Source: CAVVST01 sp963750995
GTDB lineage: Bacteria; Acidobacteriota; Vicinamibacteria; Vicinamibacterales; UBA2999
Length of the DNA stretch: 64,000 bases
Direction of reading: 5' to 3'
NCBI GenBank assembly: GCA_963750995.1
Contig: CAVVST010000004.1
Location: forward strand, 744,001 to 808,000
Part shown: positions 9,283 to 16,757 of the stretch, piece by piece
How the letters are laid out: every line of letters begins with the position of its first letter
Position numbering within the stretch: the first letter of the stretch is position 1
The notes under the pieces: model-generated
The model's database searches: none
What the model was told of the DNA's origin: nothing
The model's input: the letters and a program-made list of their open reading frames with translations, nothing else
Position numbers and translations under genes: made by a program

Positions 9283-9377
9283 TTGAGCGATTTTGCCGCG
9301 AGTTTCCGCCGCAGTGTGAGCGCGCTGACAACTGCGACGCGGCCGAGAGTTGGCGCGCATCAGGCAAGGGGGACGTG

Positions 9378-9677
9378 ATGGCTGAGGCCCGGAGAATGGG
9401 CAAATCGGAATTGTTTTCACATTTCGCCGATCGCTTTGAGGTGAAGCGTACGCAGGCGCGCGAATTTTTCGATGAGCTGACCGCGCTGTCCGAGAAGGAG
9501 CTCAAGCGCTCCGGCGAATTCGTACTGCCCGGCATGGTGAAGCTCGTCGTGCAGAAGAGAAAGGCGCGCATGGGGCGCAACCCGGCAACAGGCGAGGCGA
9601 TCAAGATTCCGGCGAAGACGGTGGTAAAGGCCCGTATCGCCAAGCAGTTGAAGGACGCGGTTCTCCCGAAGAAGTAA
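9378..9677 (+). CDS. hup: HU-family nucleoid-associated DNA-binding protein
   Basis: This small basic DNA-bending protein has the HU/IHF fold. The sequence shows GKSELFSHFADRF, then ELKRSGEFVLPGMVKLVVQKRKARMGRNPATGEAIKIP split over the body of the protein, including the DNA-wrapping arm RMGRNPATGE. I prefer the ATG at 9378 (99 residues) over the GTG just before it, because the purine-rich aaggggga sits at suitable spacing. The N-terminus carries a short basic extension (AEARRMGKSE). It is monocistronic: a good promoter is upstream and hairpin terminators are downstream. Confidence 0.93.
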   Translation: MAEARRMGKSELFSHFADRFEVKRTQAREFFDELTALSEKELKRSGEFVLPGMVKLVVQKRKARMGRNPATGEAIKIPAKTVVKARIAKQLKDAVLPKK

Positions 9678-9680
9678 TCC

Positions 9681-9748
9681 GTCGCGGCGTTGCTGCCGCG
9701 ACGCATCCCCCTGAAACCCGGCGCACTGCGCGCCGGGTTTGCGTTTTT
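9681..9748 (+). terminator. Rho-independent terminator of the HU gene, with a preceding hairpin
   Basis: A first hairpin has 8-bp arms gtcgcggc / gccgcgac (9681-9702). A second has 11-bp arms aaacccggcgc (9714-9724) and gcgccgggttt (9730-9740), followed by gcgttttta. The T-tract is on the plus strand, so it terminates HU. It lies in the convergent gap before the end of the kinase gene. Confidence 0.85.
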
Positions 9749-9756
9749 ATCGGTTT

Positions 9757-11508
9757 TTATCCGGCGGCGAGCTTCGTTGTTGGCCGCGCTTCCGTCAGTG
9801 GGAAGCGGATGGTGAAGGTCGTGCCGACGCCCACCTCGCTCGCGACGGTAATCGTCCCGCCCAGCTGCTCGACGATCTTCTTTGAAATCGCCAGCCCCAG
9901 CCCGAGGCCGCGCCGCTTGGTGGTGACGAAGTCGTCGAAGATCGTGTCGAGCCGCTCTTTCGGAATGCCGCATCCGGTATCCGCGACTTCGACCACCGCG
10001 GAGTGCCCGTCCCGGTTAGTTCTGACGACGACATGGCCGCGCGGTGGCGTCGCCTGCAGCGAGTTGATGATCAGGTTTCGATAGACACGGTTCAGCGCGA
10101 ACAGATCGCCTTCGACGTAGAGCTGACCGAACACCATTTCCGTTTCGATCGTCAGCCCCGCGACCTCCGCCGTGCTCTGGACAGACTCGACGAGGTCGGC
10201 AATCGTCTTGTTCACATCGAGTGGAAAGCGATCAAGGGGAAGTGGACGAGCGATGTTGCGCAGATCGTCGAGCACCCGCTTCACCTGGGCGAGCTCCCGT
10301 TCCACCGTCCGCTTGAAATTCTCCCGGTACTCCAGGTCGTCGAACATTTTGACAATCAGCTTGCAGCTGTTGCCGATGTTCTGGATCGGGTGGGACAGGT
10401 CGTGCACCAGGCCGATCGAGATGCGGCCGAACAACGCCTGCCGTTCCTTCTTCCGGACGTCTTCCTGAAGTTCGACCAGCTTGTCGGCCATGTTGTTGAA
10501 GGCCAGCCCCAGTTCGCCGATTTCGTCGGTCGAGGCGACTTTCACACGCTCGTCAAGGCGGCCTTCCGCCAGCGCTCGCGTGCCGCGAGTGAGGGCAAGG
10601 ATCGGATCGATGAAGCTGTGGCCCCAGAAGTACCCGACTGTGAGCATGGCGAAGAGCGCCACGGCGATGGCGATGCCCAGCTGCCACTGCAGTCGGTAGG
10701 GAATCGCAAATGCCTCGCCTCGTGCCTGCTCAACGACGACCGTCCAACCGAGCGAGGGTACGTGCGCGGCAACGCCGAGCATGGGTCCGCGCTCGTCGTC
10801 GTATTCTTCCCATGCCGTCTCTTCGCCCTCGGGTCCGGCGTTGATCTTGGCGACCAGAGGATGCGCCGCCATGTTGTCGCCCCGCGCCACCCTCGACTTC
10901 GCGTCGGGATTACCGTGCGCGAGCAACTGTCCTTCGTTGGTGACGACCAGAGCATAGCCTTCGTTGCCAACGCGGATCCGGTCGACCATCCGCCACATGG
11001 CTTCGAGGTTCAAGCGGCCGACCAGCCAACCGCCGCCGTCGCGATCGACCAGACGTACTGCAATGATCGCCGTCGGCAGCAAGTCGTCGTCAACGGAGAA
11101 GCGGGAGATCAGGGCCCCTTCGATGTTGACGCCTTCCGAACCAGGGACAGTGACGCTAGGAGTGCCAAGACGGCTCGATACGGTCGCTTTGCCGTCTTCA
11201 TCGAGGAGCGTGAGTTCCTTGAATTCGGTGAACTGAAGAACGAAGTTCTTAAGAATGCGGTCCTGCTGCCACCGCTCGAGTCCGGTTTGCTGAAGGTCGG
11301 CGCCGACCGCTTTCAGGATCTTGACGCTCCCGGTAACGTAAAGCTCGATCTGCTCGGCTACTTGACGCGCTACGTTGAGGTTGCCGACGATGACGGCCTG
11401 TTGCGCTCCGCCCCGTAGCGAAACGATCGATACCGCTCCATAAGCCAGCAGTGGCAGCACGGCTGCAGCCGCCATCAGCAAAGCGAATCGAGTCGAAATC
11501 TTAGTCAC
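9757..11508 (-). CDS. Cache-type sensor histidine kinase of the radical-SAM peptide operon
   Basis: This membrane kinase has 583 residues. There is one N-terminal membrane segment (about 8-30), a periplasmic Cache-like sensor region (about 35-270), a second membrane segment (about 277-297), HAMP, then a HisKA-type helix with the phospho-accepting His in GLVHDLSHP (about 369). An HATPase domain follows, with ADTGCGIP and the G box RRGLGLGLAISKK. Its GTG start overlaps the stop of the peptide-binding lipoprotein gene (GTGA), so the two are coupled. The set includes an NtrC-type response regulator at 14993-16381 and no other nearby partner, so that regulator is the likely phosphate acceptor (inference). 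The periplasmic domain may read the lipoprotein-ligand complex. Confidence 0.9.
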   Translation of the reverse strand: MTKISTRFALLMAAAAVLPLLAYGAVSIVSLRGGAQQAVIVGNLNVARQVAEQIELYVTGSVKILKAVGADLQQTGLERWQQDRILKNFVLQFTEFKELTLLDEDGKATVSSRLGTPSVTVPGSEGVNIEGALISRFSVDDDLLPTAIIAVRLVDRDGGGWLVGRLNLEAMWRMVDRIRVGNEGYALVVTNEGQLLAHGNPDAKSRVARGDNMAAHPLVAKINAGPEGEETAWEEYDDERGPMLGVAAHVPSLGWTVVVEQARGEAFAIPYRLQWQLGIAIAVALFAMLTVGYFWGHSFIDPILALTRGTRALAEGRLDERVKVASTDEIGELGLAFNNMADKLVELQEDVRKKERQALFGRISIGLVHDLSHPIQNIGNSCKLIVKMFDDLEYRENFKRTVERELAQVKRVLDDLRNIARPLPLDRFPLDVNKTIADLVESVQSTAEVAGLTIETEMVFGQLYVEGDLFALNRVYRNLIINSLQATPPRGHVVVRTNRDGHSAVVEVADTGCGIPKERLDTIFDDFVTTKRRGLGLGLAISKKIVEQLGGTITVASEVGVGTTFTIRFPLTEARPTTKLAAG

Positions 11509-13133
11509 TGGGTCGAGACCGACTGTCTATCGGTGTTCTCGGTCCATTGCCTGATTGTATACAGAGGGTCGCGGTCCTTCTCGAGGACGGCCTGGAAATC
11601 ACGGCTGAAGGCACGGGTTCGCTCGTTCCACGCGAGAAACAACGCCGGTGGATCCTCTAGGAACACGCGCTGAAGACGGCTGACTGCGGAGCGCACGGCG
11701 CCTTCGTTGGTGGACGAGCGTAGCAGTTGGAACAACCGGTCAGCCTCGGTGTTTTCGTAGCCGAAGACGTTGAGTCCGCTGAGTCGGCTGGCATTTGCCC
11801 AGAAAACATAGGGGCGCGCCAGTGTCGGCCCGCTGATCAGATCAATCAAAACCGCGTCGAATTGACCGTTGCGGATTCGCAGATCGTATTCCTCGATTGG
11901 GACGACTTGGAACTGAATGTCGACCCCGATCTCGTACAACTGCTTCTGAAGATCCAGTGCGATTCGCTCGAGCACGGCAAATCGATCCGGAAGAAGACAG
12001 GTGAACTGCAACCGCGCGCCAGGGATTTCCGACGTCTTCGAAGCACCGGGCGTAAGGCCAGCACGGTCTAAAAGCGAGGTTGCGAATGTGAGGTCGAAAA
12101 CCGACGGTGCTACCGTCGGGTCATAGGCCCAGTGACGGGGCCAGAATGGACCATTCGCCGCTACACCGTGGCCTTGCAGGACGTTTGCGATGAGCGCCTC
12201 GCGATCGACAGCCACGTTAAGCGCTCGCCGCACGATCTGCGAATTGAATGGCGCGCGCTTCATATTGAACGCGACGAGGAACTGGTAACTCCGCGCGAAC
12301 GACGTAACCTCGATGTCTTCGCTTCGTACAAACTCAACCGCTTCGGCGGGCACGTCTGTGATCATGTCGACGTCCCGCCTGAGCAGGCTTGCCCACGCCG
12401 TTCGAATGCCCTCGAACGGGCTGACAACGAGTCGCCGGATCTGCGGGCTGCCCTGGTAATAGTCCTCGACACCCTCCAGCGTGACTTGCCCCGACTCTCT
12501 CCGCGCAACTCGGTAAGCTCCGGTACCGATTTCTTCACCGCCGGTACGAATGGCCAACGGAAAATGAAGGTCTTCCGGAAGCAAGGCCGAGCGCTGGGTC
12601 AGTTCAATGACGATCTCGCGATCTCCATCCGGCCTCACGGTGCTGATATCGTTCAGCGAAGGATACAGCGCGCGGTTTCCCTCCCTGGCGATCGCGTCCT
12701 GGACCAGTTTCGCGGCAATGTTCGGCTCGAGCGGGGTTCCATCGTGAAACTTCACGTTGGGCCTCAGCGTCAGGCGCAGCCGCATCCCGTCTTCTTCCCA
12801 GACCCACTTTTCGGCGAGCCTGGGAAGCGCGCGGCCATCGATACTGAGGTGGACTTGGGTGAGACCTTCCAGCGTGAGGATATTTGTGAGCTCACGGATC
12901 CCGATGGCTGCGCTGGCTACGCTTCCCTCGGGAACTCCGATCGTCAACTCACCGTCGCTGGAGACCGCTTCGGGCGCAGCCGTCTCGCACCCGGCAAGCG
13001 TCAGGGAGAAAAAGAAAACGCCGCACCAGAACCACGGGAAGGTGCGGCGTCGAAGATTGGGCGACTGAGGAGCTCGCGCCCCTCTCAAGCGGACTACTTC
13101 TTGTCCTGCGGTGCGCCGTCCTCGATAACCCAT
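11505..13133 (-). CDS. Peptide-type (SBP_bac_5) extracellular solute-binding lipoprotein
   Basis: This is a family-5 substrate-binding protein, related to DppA/OppA, which bind peptides or nickel. A lipoprotein signal is clear: RRRTFPWFWCGVFFFSLTLAGC, with lipobox LAGC. The mature part has the family segments LRPNVKFHDGTPLEPN, FNMKRAPFNSQIVRRALNVAVDREAL split across the domain, and a C-terminal ABC-type lobe. The start is uncertain. ATG 13133 is the only in-frame ATG and overlaps the small peptide gene; TTG 13139 precedes it; TTG 13088 lies just after that gene and gives a more normal signal peptide. No permease or ATPase gene is nearby, and its stop overlaps the kinase start. A ligand-sensing co-receptor role fits better than import, but this is inference. 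Confidence 0.88.
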   Translation of the reverse strand: MGYRGRRTAGQEVVRLRGARAPQSPNLRRRTFPWFWCGVFFFSLTLAGCETAAPEAVSSDGELTIGVPEGSVASAAIGIRELTNILTLEGLTQVHLSIDGRALPRLAEKWVWEEDGMRLRLTLRPNVKFHDGTPLEPNIAAKLVQDAIAREGNRALYPSLNDISTVRPDGDREIVIELTQRSALLPEDLHFPLAIRTGGEEIGTGAYRVARRESGQVTLEGVEDYYQGSPQIRRLVVSPFEGIRTAWASLLRRDVDMITDVPAEAVEFVRSEDIEVTSFARSYQFLVAFNMKRAPFNSQIVRRALNVAVDREALIANVLQGHGVAANGPFWPRHWAYDPTVAPSVFDLTFATSLLDRAGLTPGASKTSEIPGARLQFTCLLPDRFAVLERIALDLQKQLYEIGVDIQFQVVPIEEYDLRIRNGQFDAVLIDLISGPTLARPYVFWANASRLSGLNVFGYENTEADRLFQLLRSSTNEGAVRSAVSRLQRVFLEDPPALFLAWNERTRAFSRDFQAVLEKDRDPLYTIRQWTENTDRQSVSTQ

Positions 13134-13192
13134 GGGCAATAGTTCTGCGGCTTGCGGGTGGTTGCTGCCTTCTTGATGACGGTGATCTTCAT
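13094..13192 (-). CDS. 32-residue putative RiPP precursor peptide
   Basis: This short gene lies between the radical SAM gene and the lipoprotein gene and is too small for routine gene calling. ATG at 13192 is preceded by GGAG at 7-base spacing. The product starts MKITVIKKAATTRKPQ and contains the core-like NYCPWVIEDG followed by APQDKK. It has one Cys (19), a Tyr (18), one Trp (21) and a basic N-terminal leader-like half. It is directly downstream of, and in the same orientation as, a SPASM maturase, the normal place for a precursor. The sequence reminds me of short CPW-type precursors paired with CbpB-type radical SAM enzymes, but that is memory and unverified. The modification chemistry is unknown. 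Confidence 0.72.
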   Translation of the reverse strand: MKITVIKKAATTRKPQNYCPWVIEDGAPQDKK

Positions 13193-13229
13193 GAGTTTAC
13201 TCCGTTTCGGTTGAATGGCCGATTAGGGT

Positions 13230-14645
13230 TTACGAAACTGCAGCCAGGGTGCGCTCAGCGAGGCCCGCGACGGCCATCTCGAACGCAGTCTTGTGACATG
13301 ACGGGTCGTGCATGTCACCAAGCTCGGTATGCGCAGCCACGGAGCAGCCGCCGCCGCACACGGGAATATAAGAGCAGTCGCCGCACTCTTCCTTGAGCGG
13401 GCTCAGACGTTCGAAGCGCTCAGCCGCGGCGTGCCGCCAGGATTCGTCGCGGCCGTCGATGTGGCCGGTCGACTCCAGCTTGTCGCCCGTGAATCCCGGG
13501 CACGCATAGAGGGCGCCGTCAGGTCCGATGGTGTGGGCGTGACGGCGGTGAATCTCGCACGGTCCCATGTGGACGCCGTCAGGCGTGGGGAAGCCGCGCT
13601 TCCGTGTCTCCGAGCGCAGGAATGACATCTTCTCGTCGACGAAGTGGCAGGAATCGCAGACGCTCGATCCCTTCGGCGACCCTGCGCCTGCGCTCGTCAT
13701 ACAGGTGCCGTTCAGCGGCTTGCCGCTGCTGCCGACGACGGTCAACGGGATGACACCCTTGGGCGCCGCTTCCGCGAACGACTTGATAACCGGCTTGAAG
13801 TTGATCTTCGCGATCTTGTCCGCGAACTCCTGCTCCTTGAGGAAGTCGAGGAGCGCGGGATAGCTGTCAGCGGAGGACTCGTCGAAGTTGCCGCCGATCG
13901 TGATTGGTACCAGGTGCGCAACCTGCCGGACGTTCTCGACGATACGGTCGAACGTTCCCTGGCGGCCGCGCAGCGGCCGCATGCGGTTGTGCGTGTCGCG
14001 ATCGCCGTCGAGCGTGACCTTGACGCCGTGCAGACCGAACGGCTTGAGCCGCGCCACCACCTCCGGCGTCAGCAGCAGCCCGTTGGTAATCACGCTCACG
14101 CCCTGCGGAATCCCCCGCGCCTGGCAGAGCGCATGACACTGCTCCGCCAGGTAGTAGGCCACCGGCAGGTTCAGCAGCGGCTCGCCGCCGAATAGCGTCA
14201 GCACGAACTTTTCCGGCCGGATTTCGTTCATCCGGCTCTCGATCCACGCCACTACTTTCGCCGCCGTCTCGAGCGACATCTTCTCGGCGAACTTGTTGTA
14301 GTCGCCGTGGTCGCCCTGGAAGCAGTAGTCGCAGGCGAAGTTGCACTGCAGCGTGGTCAGTACCGTGACGCGCAGCTGTTCCGTGTCTTCCCGGAGGTCG
14401 CGAAAGTACTTGTCCAGCGCGGCGCGCTCGTCGGTCCGGCTCTCCACCAGGAACCCGTTCTCGACCAGCGCCTCGAGGGTTTCGCGCTCTTCGTCGCTGA
14501 ACCCGGCGTCGCCCCGTGAGACCCGGTCCATCAGCCGCGTGACGTCGAACGACACCAGGAGCTGCGCATCGGAGAACGTGTTCATGAGGAACACGTCGCT
14601 CCCGTCTGCGACCGGCACCTGCACGTTGAACATCGACGGCTGCAT
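13230..14645 (-). CDS. Radical SAM/SPASM peptide-modifying maturase
   Basis: This radical SAM enzyme of 471 residues has an auxiliary SPASM domain. The [4Fe-4S]-SAM motif is C101-x3-C105-x2-C108 (CNFACDYC), followed by LFGGEPLLN and ITNGLLL. The C-terminal third is Cys-rich: GPCEIHRRHAHTIGPDGALYAC is split by the SPASM pattern, then CGDCSYIPVCGGGC and a late DPSC. Residues 25-90 look like a small winged-helix or RRE-like module for leader-peptide binding. A strong AGGAG precedes the ATG. A sigma54-like promoter lies about 95 bases upstream, and the small Cys/Trp peptide gene is immediately downstream. Such enzymes form thioether or C-C crosslinks in ribosomal peptides or build peptide-derived cofactors; which applies is not known. 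Confidence 0.92.
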   Translation of the reverse strand: MQPSMFNVQVPVADGSDVFLMNTFSDAQLLVSFDVTRLMDRVSRGDAGFSDEERETLEALVENGFLVESRTDERAALDKYFRDLREDTEQLRVTVLTTLQCNFACDYCFQGDHGDYNKFAEKMSLETAAKVVAWIESRMNEIRPEKFVLTLFGGEPLLNLPVAYYLAEQCHALCQARGIPQGVSVITNGLLLTPEVVARLKPFGLHGVKVTLDGDRDTHNRMRPLRGRQGTFDRIVENVRQVAHLVPITIGGNFDESSADSYPALLDFLKEQEFADKIAKINFKPVIKSFAEAAPKGVIPLTVVGSSGKPLNGTCMTSAGAGSPKGSSVCDSCHFVDEKMSFLRSETRKRGFPTPDGVHMGPCEIHRRHAHTIGPDGALYACPGFTGDKLESTGHIDGRDESWRHAAAERFERLSPLKEECGDCSYIPVCGGGCSVAAHTELGDMHDPSCHKTAFEMAVAGLAERTLAAVS

Positions 14646-14740
14646 ATGACTCCTCAGATGGACACGCGACCCTGATCTGGATGAATCTGTGATTTGACGG
14701 GGAGCAAACGGGTAGCGTTCCCGTGTTCGTCATGTAAAAG

Positions 14741-14756
14741 AGCAACGGGTATGCCG
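14741..14756 (-). promoter_or_regulatory. Sigma54 (RpoN) promoter of the maturase operon
   Basis: The minus strand reads CGGCATACCCGTTGCT, with GG and GC separated by exactly 10 bases. It matches the -24/-12 consensus TGGCAY-N5-TTGCW at all positions but the first. The predicted start is near 14730, giving a leader of about 85 bases to the maturase ATG. The neighbouring upstream gene encodes a sigma54 activator. Confidence 0.7.
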
Positions 14757-14875
14757 TACGCGGCTACACAACGTCGATCGGCGTGTATCGAGAATTTGCG
14801 AAGTGAATCGCGCGTTCCGGCAGGCAACTCGCATTCACCGCCCCCACGGCGCGTGGCCAATGGGTTGGCGGGGAG

Positions 14876-14911
14876 CCCTCCCTTCCCCGCGCGGATCGGC
14901 GCGGCGGAGGG
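14876..14911. promoter_or_regulatory. Inverted repeat, possible activator-binding site or terminator
   Basis: Nested arms are CCCTCC / GGAGGG outside and CCGCGC / GCGCGG inside (14887-14892 and 14899-14904). It lies roughly 150-180 bases upstream of the predicted sigma54 transcription start, a usual enhancer distance. It could instead be a hairpin ending the activator transcript, although no T-tract follows on that strand. Confidence 0.35.
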
Positions 14912-14992
14912 TGTGAACGCTGTTTTTTCGTCTAAAAACGGTGGGCGCGGCGATCGGTCAATTTCTTGGCCGGTCGGACAGGAGCTTGGCGG

Positions 14993-16381
14993 TCAGTTGC
15001 CCCGGATCTTCCGGGCCAGCTCGCGGATCTCGAGCCGATCCATCTTGAACTTGAGCGTGCTGAGGGGAATGCCGAGCGCCTTGGAGGTGGCCGTCACGTT
15101 CCAGCCGCCCTTCTCGAGGGCCCGGATGATGAAGTTCCGTTCGAACGTCGAGACCGCCCGATCGAGCAGGTTCTCGGCCCCGGGAGCGTCCGCGTCGAGC
15201 TGGGCAACATGGAATTCGTAGGGGAGGTCCTCGTCGGTAATCCAGTTCTTGTCGGAGACGGCGACGAGCCGCTCGATGAGGTTCTCGAGCTCCCGTATAT
15301 TCCCGGGCCACCAGTAGGCGCCGAGAATCTTGACCGTCGAATCGGCGATGCCCTGGACGTTCTTCCTGAACTTGACGTTGTAGCGCCGGAGGAAGAACTT
15401 GGCCAGTTCCGGCAGGTCGTCGATGCGGTCGCGGAGCGCCGGCATCTTCAGCGGGATGACGTTCAGGCGGTAGAAAAGGTCCTCCCGGAAGGCCCCCTCC
15501 TTGACCGCCTTTTCGAGGTCCCTGTTGGTGGCGGCAATCAGGCGGAAATCGGTCTTGATGGGATGGGTCCCGCCGACGCGCTCGATTTCCGACTCCTGGA
15601 TCGCCCGCAGCAGCTTCGCCTGCAGGTCGTACCGCAGGTCGCCAATCTCATCCAGGAAGAGCGTCCCCCCAGAGGCCAGCTCGAACTTTCCCAGCTGCTG
15701 CCGGATGGCGCCGGTGAATGCCCCCTTTTCGTGGCCGAACAGCGTGCTCTCGACCAGCTCCCGGGGAATGGCCGCCAGGTTTACGGCGACGAAGGGCGAA
15801 TCCGCGGCGCCGGACTCCCGGTGAATGAGCCGCGCCAGCAGTTCCTTCCCGGTGCCGCTTTCGCCCAGGATCAACACGGTCGCCGACAGCCTGGCCACCT
15901 TCTGCACCAGCTCGATGATCTCGCGCGTCCCGCGGCTCGGTCCGACGACGAACTCGCGGTCGACCCGTTCGGCCACCTCGGCACGCAACTGCATCACGTG
16001 GCGGCTCAAGTCCTGTCGCTCGCTGGCATTGGCCACCAGTGCCCTGACGCCCTCGAGGTCGAAGTCCTTGGAGATGTAGTGGTACGCGCCATGCCGCATC
16101 GCCTCGATGGCGGCCTCCAGCTCCTTGACCACCGAGATCACGATCACCTCGACGTAGGGGTAGTTCTCCTTGACGATCTTGAGCACGTCGAATCCGCCGA
16201 TCCCGGGCAGGTTCACGTCGAGCAGCATCAGCTCGACGTCCTCCTTTTCCATGATCAGGAGCCCGGCTTCGCCGGTGGCGGCGCGCAGGACGCGGTAGTC
16301 GCGCCTGAGCATCGAGTTCAGCATCTCTCGCATTCCCTCGTCGTCGTCGACGATGAGAACGGTCTTGCGGCGCTCGGACAT
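14993..16381 (-). CDS. NtrC-family sigma54-dependent response regulator
   Basis: This 462-residue regulator has the full NtrC layout. A receiver domain carries VDDDEGMR and phospho-Asp 55 in LLDVNLPG. An AAA+ sigma54-activation domain follows, with Walker A GESGTGKE, the sigma54-contacting GAFTGA loop (HEKGAFTGA) and LFLDEIGDL. A C-terminal Fis-type HTH contains TATSKALGIPLSTLKFKM. The open frame extends 108 codons upstream but without conserved sequence, so I chose ATG 16381, whose product starts MSERRKTVLIVDDDEGM. A -10-like TATACT lies about 10 bases before the start. The next gene on this strand has a sigma54-like promoter, and a histidine kinase ends that operon, so autoregulation of the peptide cluster is likely (inference). 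Confidence 0.93.
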   Translation of the reverse strand: MSERRKTVLIVDDDEGMREMLNSMLRRDYRVLRAATGEAGLLIMEKEDVELMLLDVNLPGIGGFDVLKIVKENYPYVEVIVISVVKELEAAIEAMRHGAYHYISKDFDLEGVRALVANASERQDLSRHVMQLRAEVAERVDREFVVGPSRGTREIIELVQKVARLSATVLILGESGTGKELLARLIHRESGAADSPFVAVNLAAIPRELVESTLFGHEKGAFTGAIRQQLGKFELASGGTLFLDEIGDLRYDLQAKLLRAIQESEIERVGGTHPIKTDFRLIAATNRDLEKAVKEGAFREDLFYRLNVIPLKMPALRDRIDDLPELAKFFLRRYNVKFRKNVQGIADSTVKILGAYWWPGNIRELENLIERLVAVSDKNWITDEDLPYEFHVAQLDADAPGAENLLDRAVSTFERNFIIRALEKGGWNVTATSKALGIPLSTLKFKMDRLEIRELARKIRGN

Positions 16382-16391
16382 GCGGGCCGCG

Positions 16392-16397
16392 AGTATA
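16392..16397 (-). promoter_or_regulatory. Candidate -10 box for the NtrC-type regulator
   Basis: TATACT on the minus strand ends 10 bases before the ATG. A weak TTCAGA lies 18 bases upstream. If used, the mRNA leader would be only a few bases long. Confidence 0.35.
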
Positions 16398-16466
16398 GCG
16401 CGGCTCCTTGACACTTCTGAATTCCCTTCGATAAGGTAGCCGGAGGAATAGCAGATTCTCGCGTCT

Positions 16467-16712
16467 ATGACCTTCCTGTGGTTCATTGCGGGTGCGTCGC
16501 TGGCGATCGCGCTCGTAGCCTGGAGCCAGGCGCGCCGGACCGCGAAGCGCCTCGCACAGCTGTCGGAAATGTATTGGGAGTTGAAGTACCAGCACGGCGA
16601 GCTCCGCGTGCGCGTGCAGCGGCTGGAAGGCGAGCCGCTGTCCCCACCCTCACAGGCGGCTCCCGGGCAGCCGGGCGAATCGTTCGTGCCCCTGACCTCC
16701 CTCAAGCGCTGA
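16467..16712 (+). CDS. Small membrane-anchored hypothetical protein
   Basis: I do not recognise a family. The 81-residue product begins with one hydrophobic segment (about 2-19, LWFIAGASLAIALVAW), then a basic stretch QARRTAKR. A likely short amphipathic or coiled-coil helix follows (LAQLSEMYWELKYQHGELRVR), with a Pro/Gln-rich tail. This is the layout of small inner-membrane scaffold or sensor-accessory proteins. It is divergent from the NtrC-type regulator (85-base gap) and lies 45 bases before lpdA in the same direction. It is supported by open frame, codon use and context only. Confidence 0.55.
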   Translation: MTFLWFIAGASLAIALVAWSQARRTAKRLAQLSEMYWELKYQHGELRVRVQRLEGEPLSPPSQAAPGQPGESFVPLTSLKR

Positions 16713-16757
16713 CCCCGCGCGCAGGCCGGTCGTAACCTGGAAAGGATGTACTCCTAA

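Larger units (their letters stand above)
14646..14992. other. 347-base regulatory gap between the sigma54 activator and the maturase gene
   Basis: No convincing gene is present. It holds the 5' leader of the maturase operon, the sigma54-like promoter, a GC-rich inverted repeat at 14876-14911 and an AT hairpin (gttttttcgtctaaaaac) near 14931-14948. A 68-codon open frame at 14654-14860 on the minus strand covers the promoter and has no family features. Confidence 0.6.

Noticed and set aside
10003..11418. Plus-strand open frame of 471 codons
   Set aside because: Antisense to the sensor kinase gene, with no recognisable family.
14654..14860. Minus-strand 68-codon open frame before the maturase gene, as a possible second precursor
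   Set aside because: It overlaps the sigma54-like promoter, would lie mostly upstream of the predicted transcript start and has no ribosome site or precursor-like features.
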